Assembly: GCA_009741485.1 (NCBI GenBank)
Contig: CM019219.1
Location: forward strand, 1,431,547-1,495,546
Direction: 5' to 3'
Length of the DNA stretch: 64,000 nt
Source: Malurus cyaneus samueli
Taxonomy: Eukaryota > Chordata > Aves > Passeriformes > Maluridae
Position 1 is the stretch's first letter. Each line of letters opens with the position of its first letter. A program made the translations under genes and the position numbers. Of the stretch, positions 21,106 through 33,230 are shown piece by piece. The notes beneath the pieces were generated by a model. It was not told where the DNA came from. It did not search any database and worked only from the letters and a program-made list of their open reading frames with translations.

Positions 21106-22239
21106 TTTATTTAATACAGTTGAATATCTGGAATAAGTATCAAGGCAACTTTCCAGTGAATAAACCCCAGGATATTCTCATTTTCTGAAAGGGGAGTTTC
21201 AAGGTAGCAATTTCATGGCAGCAATTTCACGGGTTCTTGTAGGAAATAAAATAGCAGCGGTGCTAAAAATCAACCAGACAAGGTAAGCGTGTTTTAAATA
21301 AGAATAAAGGTGACATTGTAACTCAGCAAATCTTGGAAAAAATCAGCTCCAATAATGACATGAAATCATTTACACCTATTCCTTTATCTTCTGGGATCAC
21401 TCATCAAATTAGCATGCAAAAGGAGAGCTGGTTTTTTTTAGGATCTTTTAGTTCTTCCCATAGTCTGTTAAATGGAGGTTTCTTTATGCTTCAATCAAAA
21501 ATCTTTATTTTTGTATTTAAAATTACCGTCTGAGTTCAAAGGCTATCAAATTTATCAGATAATCCCATTATCCTGGGACTCTTCTGCAGCAATGTATTTT
21601 CAGGGTGCACCCACCTGTCTGTCAGACAAAACTCTCCCTCACTGCAGAGCCAGAAAGGCTTTAATATTTAGGAAAAACACTTTAGTGACACTAATCATTC
21701 CTGAATCCTATCACTGAAATTAGGATTTAATTAAAATAGGGATGATTAGATTGCTCTTATCCATATTATCAGACTGAAATTCAACACCATTTCGAATTAA
21801 ACTTTGCAGATGAACAACACTGAGGGCAAAACTCCCTTTGCATTCACGATATTAAAATTCTGGGAAGTGACAAAACCAACAAGTGACTTCCCCTTCTCAA
21901 TTCCCGTATTCAGACCAACATTAGGAACTGCTTTTTTCTGCTGCTCCAGGTGCCAGACAAGAAGCAGGAGCCGACAGTGCTTCAGCAAACCAATTAATTA
22001 GAATTAATTAGGAAATTTATGTTAATTAGAAATGGCTAAAGCTTCGTTTCTGTCCATAATTTGTTTATTTTGAATGCACTGAGCCCATCTTTGCTCAGAT
22101 TGCCATCACTGGTGGAGCAGCCCCTTGTTCCCCCAAGCTCCACTTCCCCTTTGAGCTCTGAGAGTGCCCAGGAAGGGCTGCACCCACCCTGCCCTGGATC
22201 CTGGAGAAGGCAAACACCTCACCCCTCAATCAGCATCAA

Positions 22240-22480
22240 ATCAAAGGCAGCTTTGGGTGGGAAAGACCTTCAAAATTATCCAGTGCCACCCCTGCCATGG
22301 CAGGGACACCTCCCACTGTCCCAGGCTGCTCCCAGCCCCAATGTCCAGCCTGGCCTTGGGCACTCAAAGGGATCCAGGGGCAGCCACAGCTTCTCTGGGC
22401 ACCCTGTGCCAGGGCTGCCCATCCTCAATTTCATCCTGATATCCCATCCAATTCTTCCCTCTTCCCACTGAAATTATTCC
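22240..22480 (-). mobile_element. CR1 LINE fragment
   Basis: Reverse-strand CR1 with 'TGGGAAAGACCTTCAAAATT', 'CAGTGCCACCCCTGCCATGG', 'CCAGCCTGGCCTTGGGCAC' and 'GGGCAGCCACAGCTTCTCTG'. The inverted counterpart is at about 27685-27905. Confidence 0.92.
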
Positions 22481-22689
22481 AGCCAAGAACCAAAACAACC
22501 CAAGGGCCATGAGCTGAGCCTGACATTTGATCCCTGCTCAGCTCTCCTTGCACGGGGTGGAAAGTTCATGGGCAGATTAAAAGCAAATAAAACACAAAAT
22601 CAGAGTTCTATAAAACACTGGGTGTCAACAGCAGCCACTGAACACTCATCAGGACCTCATCACCCTGTTTATGTGGGACAGCAGCACCT

Positions 22690-22870
22690 TCATCTCCTGA
22701 TTTGGGTGGGAAGGACCCCAAAGTCCAACCATCCCATTCCCATCCATCCCATCCCATTCCCATCCCATCCCATCCCACCCCTGCCATGGCAGGACACCTC
22801 CCACTGTCCCAGGCTGCTCCCAGCCCCAATGTCCAGCCTGACCATGGACAATTCCTCACCAAACCCCATT
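22690..22870 (-). mobile_element. CR1 LINE fragment with (CATCCCATTCC)n insertion
   Basis: Reverse-strand CR1 tail ('TTTGGGTGGGAAGGACCCCA', 'CCATGGCAGGACACCTCCC') interrupted at about 22733-22780 by CATCC-type simple repeat. The inverted copy at about 27350-27480 lacks most of the simple repeat, a length difference between the arms. Confidence 0.88.
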
Positions 22871-23448
22871 CCCTGACAGCCCCTCCCCAACAGTGAGGAT
22901 GTGCTCTGGGAGGCTTTGAAGAGGGAGGAATTCTGCAAACAGAAATGAGGATGAATAAAAGGTGCTGTGGTAGCCCAGGAGGAGGAGGAGATTGCTCCCC
23001 GCTCCTGGAACAGCCCTCTGCTGTTTTTCACCTGACAGGACCTTCCTGCACATCACCCCCTCCTCGAGTGTGGCCAGGAGAAAACCCAGAACTCGTGTCA
23101 AGGCTGCATTCCAGTGGTGTTTAAATACACCCATCCTGCTCTCTAATGAAAATTTATTTCACATTTTCCATGCCCACACCCCATCAGCTCCCCAGCAGCA
23201 CTCCTCGGGTGTGCAGACCCTACAGCCTGGACAGAAAACCCCTGAGCTCCTCCAAATCTCCCAAAACCATCCTGAGCTTTTCCCATCGGTGGGAAAGAGA
23301 AAGTGAAACCCAACCGTGGTCACGTGGAGCACCTGGCCCCACCAAAACTGGGTCAGTGGGGCCAAAGTCCTGCAAAAACATCCTGGGACTGTGCCACCAG
23401 GGAAACCTCGCTGAATTCCCATCCCAGCCCCATAAATCAGGTCCTTAC

Positions 23449-23558
23449 TGGTCGTGGTGGTTGTTTTGGGCAGCTCGGTCCCATTGGGTGGCAGAGCTCG
23501 TGCCAAGAGAACGCTAACACAGAGCAGCAGGAGCCAGCAGGAATGTTCCATCCTGGAC
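23449..23558 (-). CDS. PTPRE: PTPRE exon 1 (first coding): signal peptide and Thr-rich ectodomain start
   Basis: ATG at 23551-23549, preceded by seven bases and an AG acceptor after 'TGCTTCCTTCC', so at least one 5' UTR exon lies upstream. The donor GTAAGG follows 23449 and the exon ends one base into codon 35. The product starts M-E-H-S-C-W, has a Leu/Val-rich signal core (residues 7-16), then A-R-A-L, as in mammalian PTPRE (L-A-R-A-L), a probable N-glycosylation site N-G-T at 23-25 and five Thr in a row (30-34) suited to O-glycosylation. An upstream in-frame Met seven residues earlier would fall in the intron and is rejected. An inverted copy is at 26663-26772. Confidence 0.93.
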
Positions 23559-24548
23559 CTGGAAGGAAGCACAGCAGAGGAGAGATTTTCAGGTCAAATC
23601 AATAAATATTATCAAATCAATAAATATTATCAAAGTATTTTTTTTATTTCCCTCGTGGAGGAAGGAAGCTGAAAGAAAAAGCGATATTTGCTTGGCGTTG
23701 AAATGGATTTAAAGCTTGTTTTATTGCTGGGTTTTGATGCAGAAGGAAAATACCTGAAAATTCACTGAGGGTGTTTAAATCCAAGAGCAGAATGGTGACA
23801 CTCAGCCATGGATCAAAACAACATCAGAAATCAGGGTAAAAATGCTCCATCCATAAAAAAAGGCATCTGAGGACACCGAGGAAATGAGCCAGGGAGTCAT
23901 TGCCAGAGATGAGAAAAATCACAACAAAGAGGAGAGGTTTTATCACCGAGCGACCAGAACATTTAAAGTGCCTTTAACACAAACTTTTCAGAGTTTTCTC
24001 ATCCCACCTGATTCCTTTACCCACAGAGAAGGAGCTGCATGGGTGAATTCCTCAGGGGAACATGTGCCACAGCCGAGTCCGCTTTCCAAAAACAGAATTT
24101 TGGGGTTTATGAGGCCAGAAAATTATTTCCAGTGTGAAGAAAGTTACAGGAAAGGTGTGATGAGAATGGGCTGTCTCTAAATCCAGGGAAATTCCGTGAT
24201 GTGGATAATAAACAGCTCCAGAAATACTCCAATCCCTTTAAATCGTGGAAAATGACTCCTGTTATGGATTTGCTGATTATTTATCCTGTCCATAACGAAC
24301 CAATTAATTAGGAGAGGCTGCCACCTCAGCCAGTCCTGCTCGATTCAGAAATATTTCCACACAAATTTTGCTTTCTGCCTGCCACAAATGCAGGATTTAT
24401 CCAGATGGTGGCTCTGCAGCCACTGCTAAAAGGAAATCCCTGGAAAAGCCGCACAGCAGAGCTCCCTCTGTCACAATAATATATTGAATTTCACAGTCCC
24501 ATTTCCACAGGGTATTGCACAGCCCTGCCCACCAACCCACTAAAAAAA
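23559..24548 (-). other. Upstream intron of PTPRE, left-arm part
   Basis: Non-coding sequence 5' of the signal-peptide exon, ending at the inverted-duplication junction. The only notable features are AT-rich triplet-like repeats near 23598-23640 (ATCAAATCAATAAATATT), whose copy number differs from the inverted arm (about 26577-26630). Confidence 0.7.
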
Positions 24549-25104
24549 AAACTTTATAAAGGGAAAGGGGGAACTGGAAATGTGGAATAAAGCCAGAATA
24601 GAAGTGGAATTAACAGGGAAGAGGTGCTGAATGCTGGGATGCTTCCCACCCCCAGCAAAGGCTGCTGAAATCTGCTGGAATTTTGGGTAATCAACTCTGG
24701 CAGAGGCTGATTTTCCAAGGCTGAGTTCACTCTGTCATCCTTAAAACACATCCAGTATCTTAAAAAAACAACCCCACAGAATAATTGAAGTCTCTGGAAG
24801 GTTTCCAGGAGAGCAGAAAGCGAAAGGAACATCAGCACTTCCCTCCAAGCCCTGTCAGGAGGGTTTTCCAGTTCCCTGCCAGACCCTGGAATCCCTGGAT
24901 GTGATAAAGGGTGGAACCCTGGAACTCTCCACCCTGTCCTGTGGTTTATCAGGAATAAACACAGCCACTGAGATGATGTAAATTCCCAGTGCTCACTCGT
25001 GGCCAAAGCCCTTTGTGTTTCCACTTCCAAAAGAGAGGAGAAGGAAAATTCCAGGAAATCCAGGAGCTGCAGCAGGACTGAGCATTTCATAGGAACAGGC
25101 AGAG

Positions 25105-25330
25105 AATCATGGAATTATGGTTGGAAAAGACCTTTCAGAGCATCAAATCCAAATATTCCCCAGCACTGCCCAAGCCACCACTGTCCCTGGTCCCCAAGGG
25201 CCGGAGCCACAGGGATTTAAAATCCCTCCAGGGATGGAGGGTTTAAAATCCATCCCTGCCCAGGGCAGCCTGTTCAACCCTTTCCATGAAGAATTCTCCT
25301 AATATCCATTAAACCTTGCCTTGGAACAAT
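25105..25330 (-). mobile_element. CR1 LINE fragment, different subfamily
   Basis: Reverse-strand element with 'GAATCATGGAATTATGGTTG', 'GGAAAAGACCTTTCAGAGC', 'CAGGGCAGCCTGTTCAACCC' and 'GAATTCTCCTAATATCCATT', like the other common avian CR1 group. Not duplicated in the right arm. Confidence 0.85.
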
Positions 25331-25424
25331 TGATTGCCGAGTCAGTCCTCTCATCTCCCCACTTCTGTTAACCAGGTTGGACAGGAGGTTGAAACTAAAA
25401 TTTCAATACCCAATAAAACCCTGT

Positions 25425-25510
25425 GAGATTTATATTATTTTTATATTTATATTTATATTTGGTATTCTATATTTTTTATATTCTTTATATTTATATTCCT
25501 TTATGTTGTT
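25425..25510. repeat. AT-rich (TTATAT)n-like microsatellite
   Basis: Imperfect TTTATATT repeats of about 85 bp near the centre of the palindrome, in the single-copy spacer. Confidence 0.85.
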
Positions 25511-26662
25511 TAGCATTCTATGGCCTTCACTATGCCCTGCATAACAATACTCATTTTTTTGACCAAAATATGCGCCATACACTTGAGAAACGCCAGGACA
25601 GGCACTGCACGGAATAAATAGCAAAACAAAAAGGAAAAGACCTGTTCCTCAATTTCCACATCATTCCACGCATCGAGTTTTTTAGTGGGTTGGTGGGCAG
25701 GGCTGTGCAATACCCTGTGAAATGGGACTGTGAAATTCAATATATTATTGTGACAGAGGGATGCTCTGCTGTGCGGCTTTCCAGGGATTTTCCTTAGCAG
25801 TGGCTGCAGAGCACCATCTGGATAAATCCTGCATTTGTGGCAGGCAGAAAGCAAAATTTTGTGGAAAATTTTCTGAATCGAGCAGGACTGGCGGGTGGCA
25901 GCCTCTCCTAATTAATTGGTTCGTTATGGACAGGATAAATAATCAGCAAATCCATAACAGGAGTCATTTTCCACAATTTAAAGGGATTGGAGTATTTCTG
26001 GAGCTGTTATTATCCACATCACGGAATTTCCCTGGATTAGAGACAGCCCATTCTCATCACACCTTTCCTGTAACTTTCTTCACACTGGAAATAATTTCTG
26101 GCCTCATAAACCCCAAAATTCTGTTTTTGGAAAGCAGACTCGGCTGTGGCACATGTTCCCCTGAGGAATTCACCCATGCAGCTCCTTCTCTGTGGGTAAA
26201 GGAATCAGTGGGATGAGAAAACCCTGAAAAGTTTGTGTTAAAGGCACTTTAAATGTTCTGGTCGCTCGGTGATAAAACCTCTCCTCTTTGTTGTGATTTT
26301 TCTACTCTGGCAATGACTCCCTGGCTCATTCCTCGATGTCCTCAGATGCCTTTTTTTATGGATGGAGCATTTTACCCCATTTCTGATGTTTGTTTGATCC
26401 ATGGCTGAGTGTCACCATTCTGCTCTTGGATTTAAACAACCCTCAGTGAATTTTCAGGTATTCCTTCTGCATCAAAACCCAGCAATAAAACAAGCTTAAA
26501 ATCCATTTCAACGCCAAGCAAATATCGCTTTTTCTTTCAGCTTCCTTCCTCCACGAGGGAAATAAAAAAAATACTTTTGATAATATTTATGATTTGATAA
26601 TATTTATTGATTTGATAATATTGATTTGACCTGAAAATCTCTCCTGCTGTGCTTCTTTCCAG

Positions 26663-26772
26663 GTCCAGGATGGAACATTCCTGCTGGCTCCTGCTGCTCT
26701 GTGTTAGCGTTCTCTTGGCACGAGCTCTGCCACCCAATGGGACCGAGCTGCCCAAAACAACCACCACGACCA
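26663..26772 (+). CDS. PTPRE: PTPRE exon 1 (signal peptide), inverted duplicate
   Basis: ATG at 26670; acceptor AG just before 26663 and donor GTAAGG after 26772. The coding sequence is the same as 23449-23558: signal core, A-R-A-L, N-G-T and five Thr. The frame is intact because this lies in the clean part of the right arm. It faces away from the remaining PTPRE exons and is likely an assembly copy. Confidence 0.8.
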
Positions 26773-27349
26773 GTAAGGACCTGATTTATGGGCTGGGATG
26801 GGAATTCAGCGAGGTTTCCCTGGTGGCACAGTCCCAGGATGTTTTTGCAGGACTTTGGCCCCACTGACCCAGTTTTGGTGGGCCAGGTGCTCCACGTGAC
26901 CACGGTTGGGTTTCACTTTCTCTTTCCCACCGATGGGAAAAGCTCAGGATGGTTTTGGGAGATTTGAGGAGCTCAGGGGTTTTCTGTCCAGGCTGTAGGG
27001 TCTGCACACCCGAGGAGTGCTGCTGGGGAGCTGATGGGGTGTGGCATGGAAAATGTGAAATAAATTTTCATTAGAGAGCAGGATGGGTGTATTTAACACC
27101 ACTGGAATGCAGCCTTGACACGAGTTCTGGGTTTTCTCCTGGCCACACTCGAGGAGGGGGTGATGTGCAGGAAGGTCCTGTCAGTGAAAAACAGCAGAGG
27201 GCTGTTCCAGGAGCGGGAGCAATCTCCTCCTCCTCCTGCTGCCACAGGCGTCTTTTTCATCCTCATTTCTGTTTGCAGAATTCCTCCCTCTTCAAAGCCT
27301 CCCACGAGCACATCCTCACATGTATGGGGAGGGGCTGGTCAGGGGAATG

Positions 27350-27480
27350 GGGTTTGGTGAGGAATTGTCCATGGTCAGGCTGGACATTGGGCTGGGAGCA
27401 GCCTGGACAGTGGGAGGTGTCCCTGCCATGGCTGGGTGTGGGATGGGATGATTTTGGGGTCCCTTCCCACCCAAATAGAG
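27350..27480 (+). mobile_element. CR1 LINE fragment, inverted copy of 22690-22870
   Basis: Forward CR1 with 'GGTCAGGCTGGACATTGGG' and 'GTGGGAGGTGTCCCTGCCATGG'. It lacks the simple-repeat insertion seen in the left arm. Confidence 0.85.
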
Positions 27481-27684
27481 ATGAAGGTGCTGCTGTCCCA
27501 CATAAACAGGGTGATAGGTCCTGATGATGTTCAGTGGCTGCTGTTGACACCCAGTGTTTTATAGAACTCTGATTTTGTGTTTTATTTGCTTTAATCTGCC
27601 CATGAACTTTCCACCCGTGCAAGAGAACTGAGCAGGGATCAAATGTCAGCTCAGCTCAGTGCCCTTGGTTTTTTGGTTCTTGGC

Positions 27685-27905
27685 TGGAATAATTTCAGTG
27701 GGAAGAGGGAAGAATGGATGGATATCAGGATGAAATTGAGGATGGCAGCCCTGGCACAGGGTGCCCAGAGAAGCTGTGGCTGCCCTGATCCCTTTGAGTG
27801 CCCAAGGCCAGGCTGGACATTGGGCTGGGAGCGCTGGACAGTGGGAGGTGTCCCTGCCATGGCAGGGGTGACTGGAAATTTGAGATCTTCCACCCAAAGC
27901 TGCCT
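27685..27905 (+). mobile_element. CR1 LINE fragment, inverted copy of 22240-22480
   Basis: Forward CR1 with 'GGTGCCCAGAGAAGCTGTGG', 'GTGCCCAAGGCCAGGCTGG' and 'GTGTCCCTGCCATGGCAGG'. A few single-base losses relative to the left arm. Confidence 0.88.
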
Positions 27906-29639
27906 TTGATTCGGTGCTGATTGAGGGTGAGGCGTTTGCCTTCTCCAGGATCCCAGGGCAGGGTGGGTTCAGCCCTTCCTGGGCACTCTCAGAGCTCAAA
28001 GGGGAAGTGGAAGTTGGGGGAACAAGGGCTGCTCCACCAGTGATGGCAATCTGAGCAAAGATGGGCTCAGTGCATCAAAATAAACAAATTATGGACAGAA
28101 ATGAAGCTTTAGCCATTTCTAATTAACATAAATTTCCTAATTAATTCTGATTAATTGGTTTGCTGAAGCACTGTCGGCTCCTCTTCTTGTCTGGCACCTG
28201 GAGCAGCAGAAAAAAGCAGTTCCTAATGTTGGTCTGAATATGGCAGAATACGGGAATTGAGAAGGGGAAGTCACTTGTTGGTTTTGTCACTTCCCAGAAT
28301 TTTAATATCGTGAATGCAAAGGGAGTTTTGCCCTCAGTGTTGTTCATCTGCAAAGTTTAATTCGAAATTGTGTTGAATTTCAGTCTGATAATTGGATAAG
28401 AGCAATCTAATCATCCCTATTTTAATTAAATCCTAATTTCAGTGATAGGATTCAGAAATGATTAGTGTGACTAAAGTGTTTTCCTAAATATCAAAGCCTT
28501 TCTGACTGCAGTGAGGGAGAGTTTTGTCTGACAGACGGTGGGTGCACCCTGAAAATACATTGCTGCAGAAGAGTCCCAGGATAATGGGATTATTTGATAA
28601 ATTTGATAGCCTTTGAACTCAGATGTAATTTTAAATACAAAAATAAAGATTTTTGATTGAAGCATAAAGAAACCTCCATTTAACAGACTATGGGAAGAAC
28701 TAAAAGATCCTAAAAAAAACCAGCTCTCCTTTTGCATGCTAATTTGATGAGTGATCCCAGAAGATAAAGGAATAGGTGTAAATGATTTCATGTCATTATT
28801 GGAGCTGATTTTTTCCAAGATTTGCTGAGTTACAATGTCACCTTATATCTTATTTAAAACACGCTTACCTTGTCTGGTTGATTTTAGCACCGCTGCTATT
28901 TTATTTCCTACAAGAACCCGTGAAATTGCTGCCATGAAATTGCTACCTTGAAACTCCCCTTTCAGAAAATGAGAATATCCTGGGGTTTATTCACTGGAAA
29001 GTTGCCCTGATACTTATTCCAGATATCAACTGTATTAAATAAATACAAACCATCAAAACCACAGAACGGTTTGGGTTGGAAGGAACCACCGAGTTCCGAC
29101 TTCCAATATTTATTAGGATTTGCATAAAAAATGTGTATTTCAGTAGCTACACTAATGCTCTCAGCTGCTTGTTCCAGCTGTTTATTCACGATATTGCCCG
29201 TGACATTCCCGTAAGTGCTGGTAATTCAAATATTTGTGAGTTCTCCGGCATTAATCATCGCCTGCATTGTTTTACTTCCTCTTGCATTTTTACTCGTTGA
29301 GCCGTTGCAATGTGAAAGCAGCCTGGGAGTTGGTTGTAAACCTTTAAATGCCTTTCCAAATGTTTACATTTCAGTGATATTTACTCCAGGAGTGTTTTGG
29401 GGTTGGTACCTGGGAATCCTCACGATTCCATCCCACCACTGGGGTCGAAACGTTGGTGGGGAAGGAATCGAGCAGAGCAGCTGCAGGTTGAAAAGCAGGA
29501 AATGGGGCAGCTTTGGGAGCCTGTTTAGGCCTGGTTAACTTCCAGCAGGTCAGTGGGAGTCTGAAAAGGAGATTGCTTCCCTCTGGAGAGATCCCACCCC
29601 AGACTCCATGTCCAGCTCTGGGGTTTTGGCACGAGAAGG

Positions 29640-30070
29640 ACAAAGCTGTTGGAGGCAGCAGGAGGCCAGAGGGATGGGGAGCAGCTCTGCTGGGCGAAGG
29701 CTGGGAGAAGCTGGGGATGTGTCCAGAGCTGGACAGGAGAACTTGGGGTCCGCAAGCCTTGGAGTAAGGGCCCAGGAGAGCTGGAGGGGATGGAGACAAG
29801 GGATGAGGGACAGGACACAGGAATGGTGCTTTGAGCTGAAAAGTGCGGGAGTTTAGATGGATATTTTGGGCAGGAATTGTTCCCTGGTAGGGAGGCAGGC
29901 CCTGGCACAGGGTGCCCAAGAAGCTGTGCTGCCCCGAGATCCCTTGTGTAGTGCCAAGCCAGCTGACAGTCCATTGCTCTGGGACATGGGAAGGTCGCTG
30001 CCATGGACAGGGTATTGGCAGCTGGTGATTGTTTAGAGTCTTATTTCCAGTCCAAACCATTGGGGTTCTG
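29640..30070 (+). mobile_element. CR1 LINE fragment, degraded inverted copy of 20050-20510
   Basis: CR1 order is recognisable but many bases are lost or changed compared with the left arm, for example 'CCCTTGTGTAGTGCCAAGCC' where the left arm encodes a standard CR1 block. The sharp fall in quality starts within this element. Confidence 0.8.
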
Positions 30071-32959
30071 TCAGAGCCAGAAGGGAGCAGAGGTGGGTCC
30101 ACCTCTGGCGAGGCTGTGTGGTTGTTTTCACGGAAAAAAATGAGGCAGCATCAGAAAATGGAGTTACAGAGAAGGAGCCTGGCTCGTTCACTCGGTGTTT
30201 AAATGCCAGAGGGATGCTCTGCTGGCACAGTCTTCGCATTGCCAGAATTGTTTGAAGATTCAAATTTCAGAAGTGAGGTGGTTTGGGGATGGGGGCTGCC
30301 TGGTGACATTTAGAAGGTCCCTCCAGCCCCGAGTGCTCAGGATTCTGTGCCCGCAGTGCCAGGTGGGCTGTACTGGAGTGCCATTCAGCTCTGAGATGTT
30401 AGACCGGCATTTCCTGCTCTTCACCTCCTGTTTCCTGCTGGCTGTGGCTGCAGGTTTCCCCTCTCCCTACCTGTTCTTTTTCCCTTTCCCCTGTCATTAT
30501 TTAACATTTTCTCTGATTTGGGTTTGTGCCTTGGCACCAAAGCAGTCTCCTGTTATCAGCTGCCATCAGCCCTTCTTCCTGCAGGCAAGGCGTGGCAGGC
30601 TGGGTTTTCTCCCCACAAAATAGCCTGGAGGGTTATGTGATTTTGTCATATCCCCTGTTGGGCATTTGTTTGTGCTATTCTGTTTTATGAAAAGAAGTCA
30701 GAGCTGGCATGGAGTTGTTGTGGGGTCTCTCCTGGCTCGGATAAACAAGTATTTTGTTCGTGTTACTCACCAGAAAATTTCAGGATTAAGGATTGCTTTC
30801 TGGTGGGGCTGAGAAAAAAGTGTTTTTAATCACACTTTTTTCGGCCAGTTTTACCAAAATGCAAAGAACTGATTCAAGGAGAGAAAAGGCAAGTTTGGAG
30901 GCAGATCATGAGACAGCGCTGATGTGCGCAGCTGCTGTAAAATTCCCTTTTCCTGGTGTTTGACCCCATCTGGAGAGGGGAACGACCCAATGTAGGAATG
31001 GGGATGAACTACTCTAGGGAGGAGCGTGGACAGCAGCACCAGGAATGGGCAGCAGGCAATGCCAGGGAAAGCCCTGGGTCAGCCCTGGCTGGGTGCCAGG
31101 GGCAGCACCAGAGGGCCTGCACATCCTCCTGTGACAGTGCCCCTCCTGTCAAAATTTGACATCCAATTCATTTCATTTCCGTCTAGTTTCATTTATCCTC
31201 TGAAACACACCTGCGGTATTTTAGGCTGGCGTGAACAGAAATCCCAGCAGGTTTGGGTCCCAAGCTTCGTGCAGTGGGAGCAGAGGAAAGGTTTTCGTGC
31301 TTCTGGAGGGTTTTTCCTCTCCTGCCACCCGATTCACTCCGCATGGTTCAGTTGTCAATTTTGGAAGCAGGAGGGTTTAAAATTTATTCAGGCCTTTTCA
31401 GTACCCCGATAACCCCATGTGTCTGGAGACAGCTGTGTTGCCAGAGAGACCTTCAGCCCTGAGTCGTTGCAAAGGTCTGCAGCGTGGCATGTTAAACCTT
31501 TCTCATGCAATTTTGGGCTACATTTAATAATTACTGATAAAAAAAATACATAAAATGAAAAATGATAACTCAACAACCATGCTCGCTCAACTAGGCGATG
31601 CAGGGTGATGCTGATGGTCCAGCTGTTAGGAGATTTGGGACCAGATATGCCCAGGCAAAAGATGAAGGAGGACTTTTTGTGGGTTTTGACCTCATTTCCT
31701 CGGGAAATGGTGGAGGAGAGTGTCGAGATTTCAGGAAGAGAATTGTCTCAGTTCATGGTGGGGTGCTGTCCTCGGCTGATTGAGATGGGGCTGTAATTTG
31801 CAGAGATCAACTTCTCCTGGACTTGATGAGCTTCGTTTGTGCTGCCGGAATCACTTCCTAAAGACACACCGAATGGCCCATTATGTGCAGCAATTCTGTG
31901 AAAAGGCAGATTGGGGTTTTTTTTTTGCCTTGTGGAATGCTGAGGGGGAATTTTAATTCCCTCTGATGCAACTTTGTTCTCCCCCGCATCGTGCTGTGAG
32001 TGTTGTCACAGAACCAAAGAGCACAGACAAATACCCCAAATCCTGCGGATCGCCAAGGCTGAACATCTGAACTCCAGAAGTGGACGAGAGTTTCTGTTTT
32101 TAGCTTAGAATATGAAACTTCGAGAGATTTTAGTATAGACTAGTGATATAAAGTGGATTTTATTGGGTTCTGGGGCAGTTATGGAAGGTATCCATTAAAG
32201 CCCCCAATATGTGAGTGCAGTTTGTAGATTTTAGAAAATGAGCATATTATTGATAAAAGCTACTAATAGTAGCAAGTATTATGTAATTCCCACAGGACAA
32301 CCCTTCTCTGGCAGCTTCCCCAATCTTTAGCCCCAGCTCTCCTTGGTATGGAAAATGGATCTCAAAAGACCCTTCGTTCCCAGGAAGAACCAAGATGGGA
32401 TTGGGTCTGGGAGCTCTGGGATGTGTTTGGCCTTCCAGCTGGGGAAAAGGTCAGGGGAAGTTTACAAAATATAGAAAAGAAAAAGAACAAAATCATTCCT
32501 GCAATCATAGCAGCTCCCCTTTTGTCTGTGAGGACCAAAAAGAGGGATTTGTGTGTTTTGTATCCCAGGCGGCTGCAGGGACGTTGCCAACACGGCACAA
32601 GAAAGTGTTCGCGGTGATTCATCTTCATGCCAGACACCATTATCCCGCCTTCCAAGAGGATTCTGCAAACCGCTGCCGAAGCTGTTGGCCTTTCTGATTT
32701 GGATTTTGTCATGCCTGTCATTTTATCTTCAATGACTCCCTGTTAATGTCATCTCCCGTGTTTTTTTTTGCGCTTGCTCAGCTCTGGGTGTACGATCCGC
32801 TGACAGACCTTTGTTCCCCGTGTGTCCCCAGCTCACCCGTGCCTCCAAAGATTTTTTCCTGGTGAGCACCAGAGAGTTCAGCTGCTCCCAAGGACCAAAT
32901 GGTTGCAGTCCTCAATCTGGGTCTTTTGTGGTCCACAAATTCCGTCTGAATTATCACAG

Positions 32960-33230
32960 GTGTTATTGGACTCTTAAGTATTTATTGAATTCCCAGACTG
33001 ATTGTGGTGGAAGGCACCTTAAAAACATCCCATTGCACCCCTGCCATGTCAGGGACACCTTCCACTGTCCCAGGCTGCTCCAAACTCCATCCAGCCGGCT
33101 TGGATCATTTCCAGGGAATCGGAGGGCAGCCTCACAGCTTCTTTTGGGAATAGCCATGCCCACGCCCCCACACTTCCAGCCAAAAATTCTTTTCTCCACA
33201 TATCCCATCCAACCCTTCCAGCTCTCAACG
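32960..33230 (-). mobile_element. CR1 LINE fragment, degraded inverted copy of 16905-17145
   Basis: Reverse CR1 with 'AGGGACACCTTCCACTGTCC' and 'CAGGCTGCTCCAAACTCC' still legible, and indels elsewhere. Confidence 0.8.

Larger units (their letters stand above)
16135..23448 (-). other. PTPRE: Large PTPRE intron between exons 1 and 2
   Basis: About 7.3 kb with CR1 fragments near 16905, 19785, 20050, 21050, 22240 and 22690. I searched it for the alternative first exon of the cytosolic PTPRE form and could not identify one. From 17890 to 18480 the sequence is degraded relative to copy A. A unique stretch at about 20770-21035 contains an octamer-like 'ATGCAAAT' (21025-21032) and might be conserved. 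Confidence 0.8.
10524..24548. repeat. Left arm of inverted duplication 1 (about 14 kb)
   Basis: The reverse complement of this stretch recurs at 25678-39858. Mirrored landmarks include the signal-peptide exon (23449-23558 and 26663-26772), the membrane-span exon (16032-16134 and about 34039-34149), the 36/49-bp minisatellite and exons 3 to 6. The central spacer is about 1.1 kb. The left arm holds intact exons and is the better sequence. The arm overlaps the A' direct duplicate, so the membrane-span region exists three times in the window. Confidence 0.95.
24549..25677. other. Central spacer of inverted duplication 1
   Basis: About 1.1 kb present once between the two arms. It contains a CR1-type fragment (about 25105-25330) and an AT-rich TTTATA/TATTT microsatellite (about 25425-25510). 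The first part (24549-24715) has a degraded second copy at about 50840-51050 inside the spacer of inverted duplication 2. No exon recognised. Confidence 0.85.

Noticed and set aside
16135..23448. Alternative first exon for the cytosolic PTPRE isoform
   Set aside because: I looked for a short peptide with a donor compatible with exon 3 and found nothing convincing.
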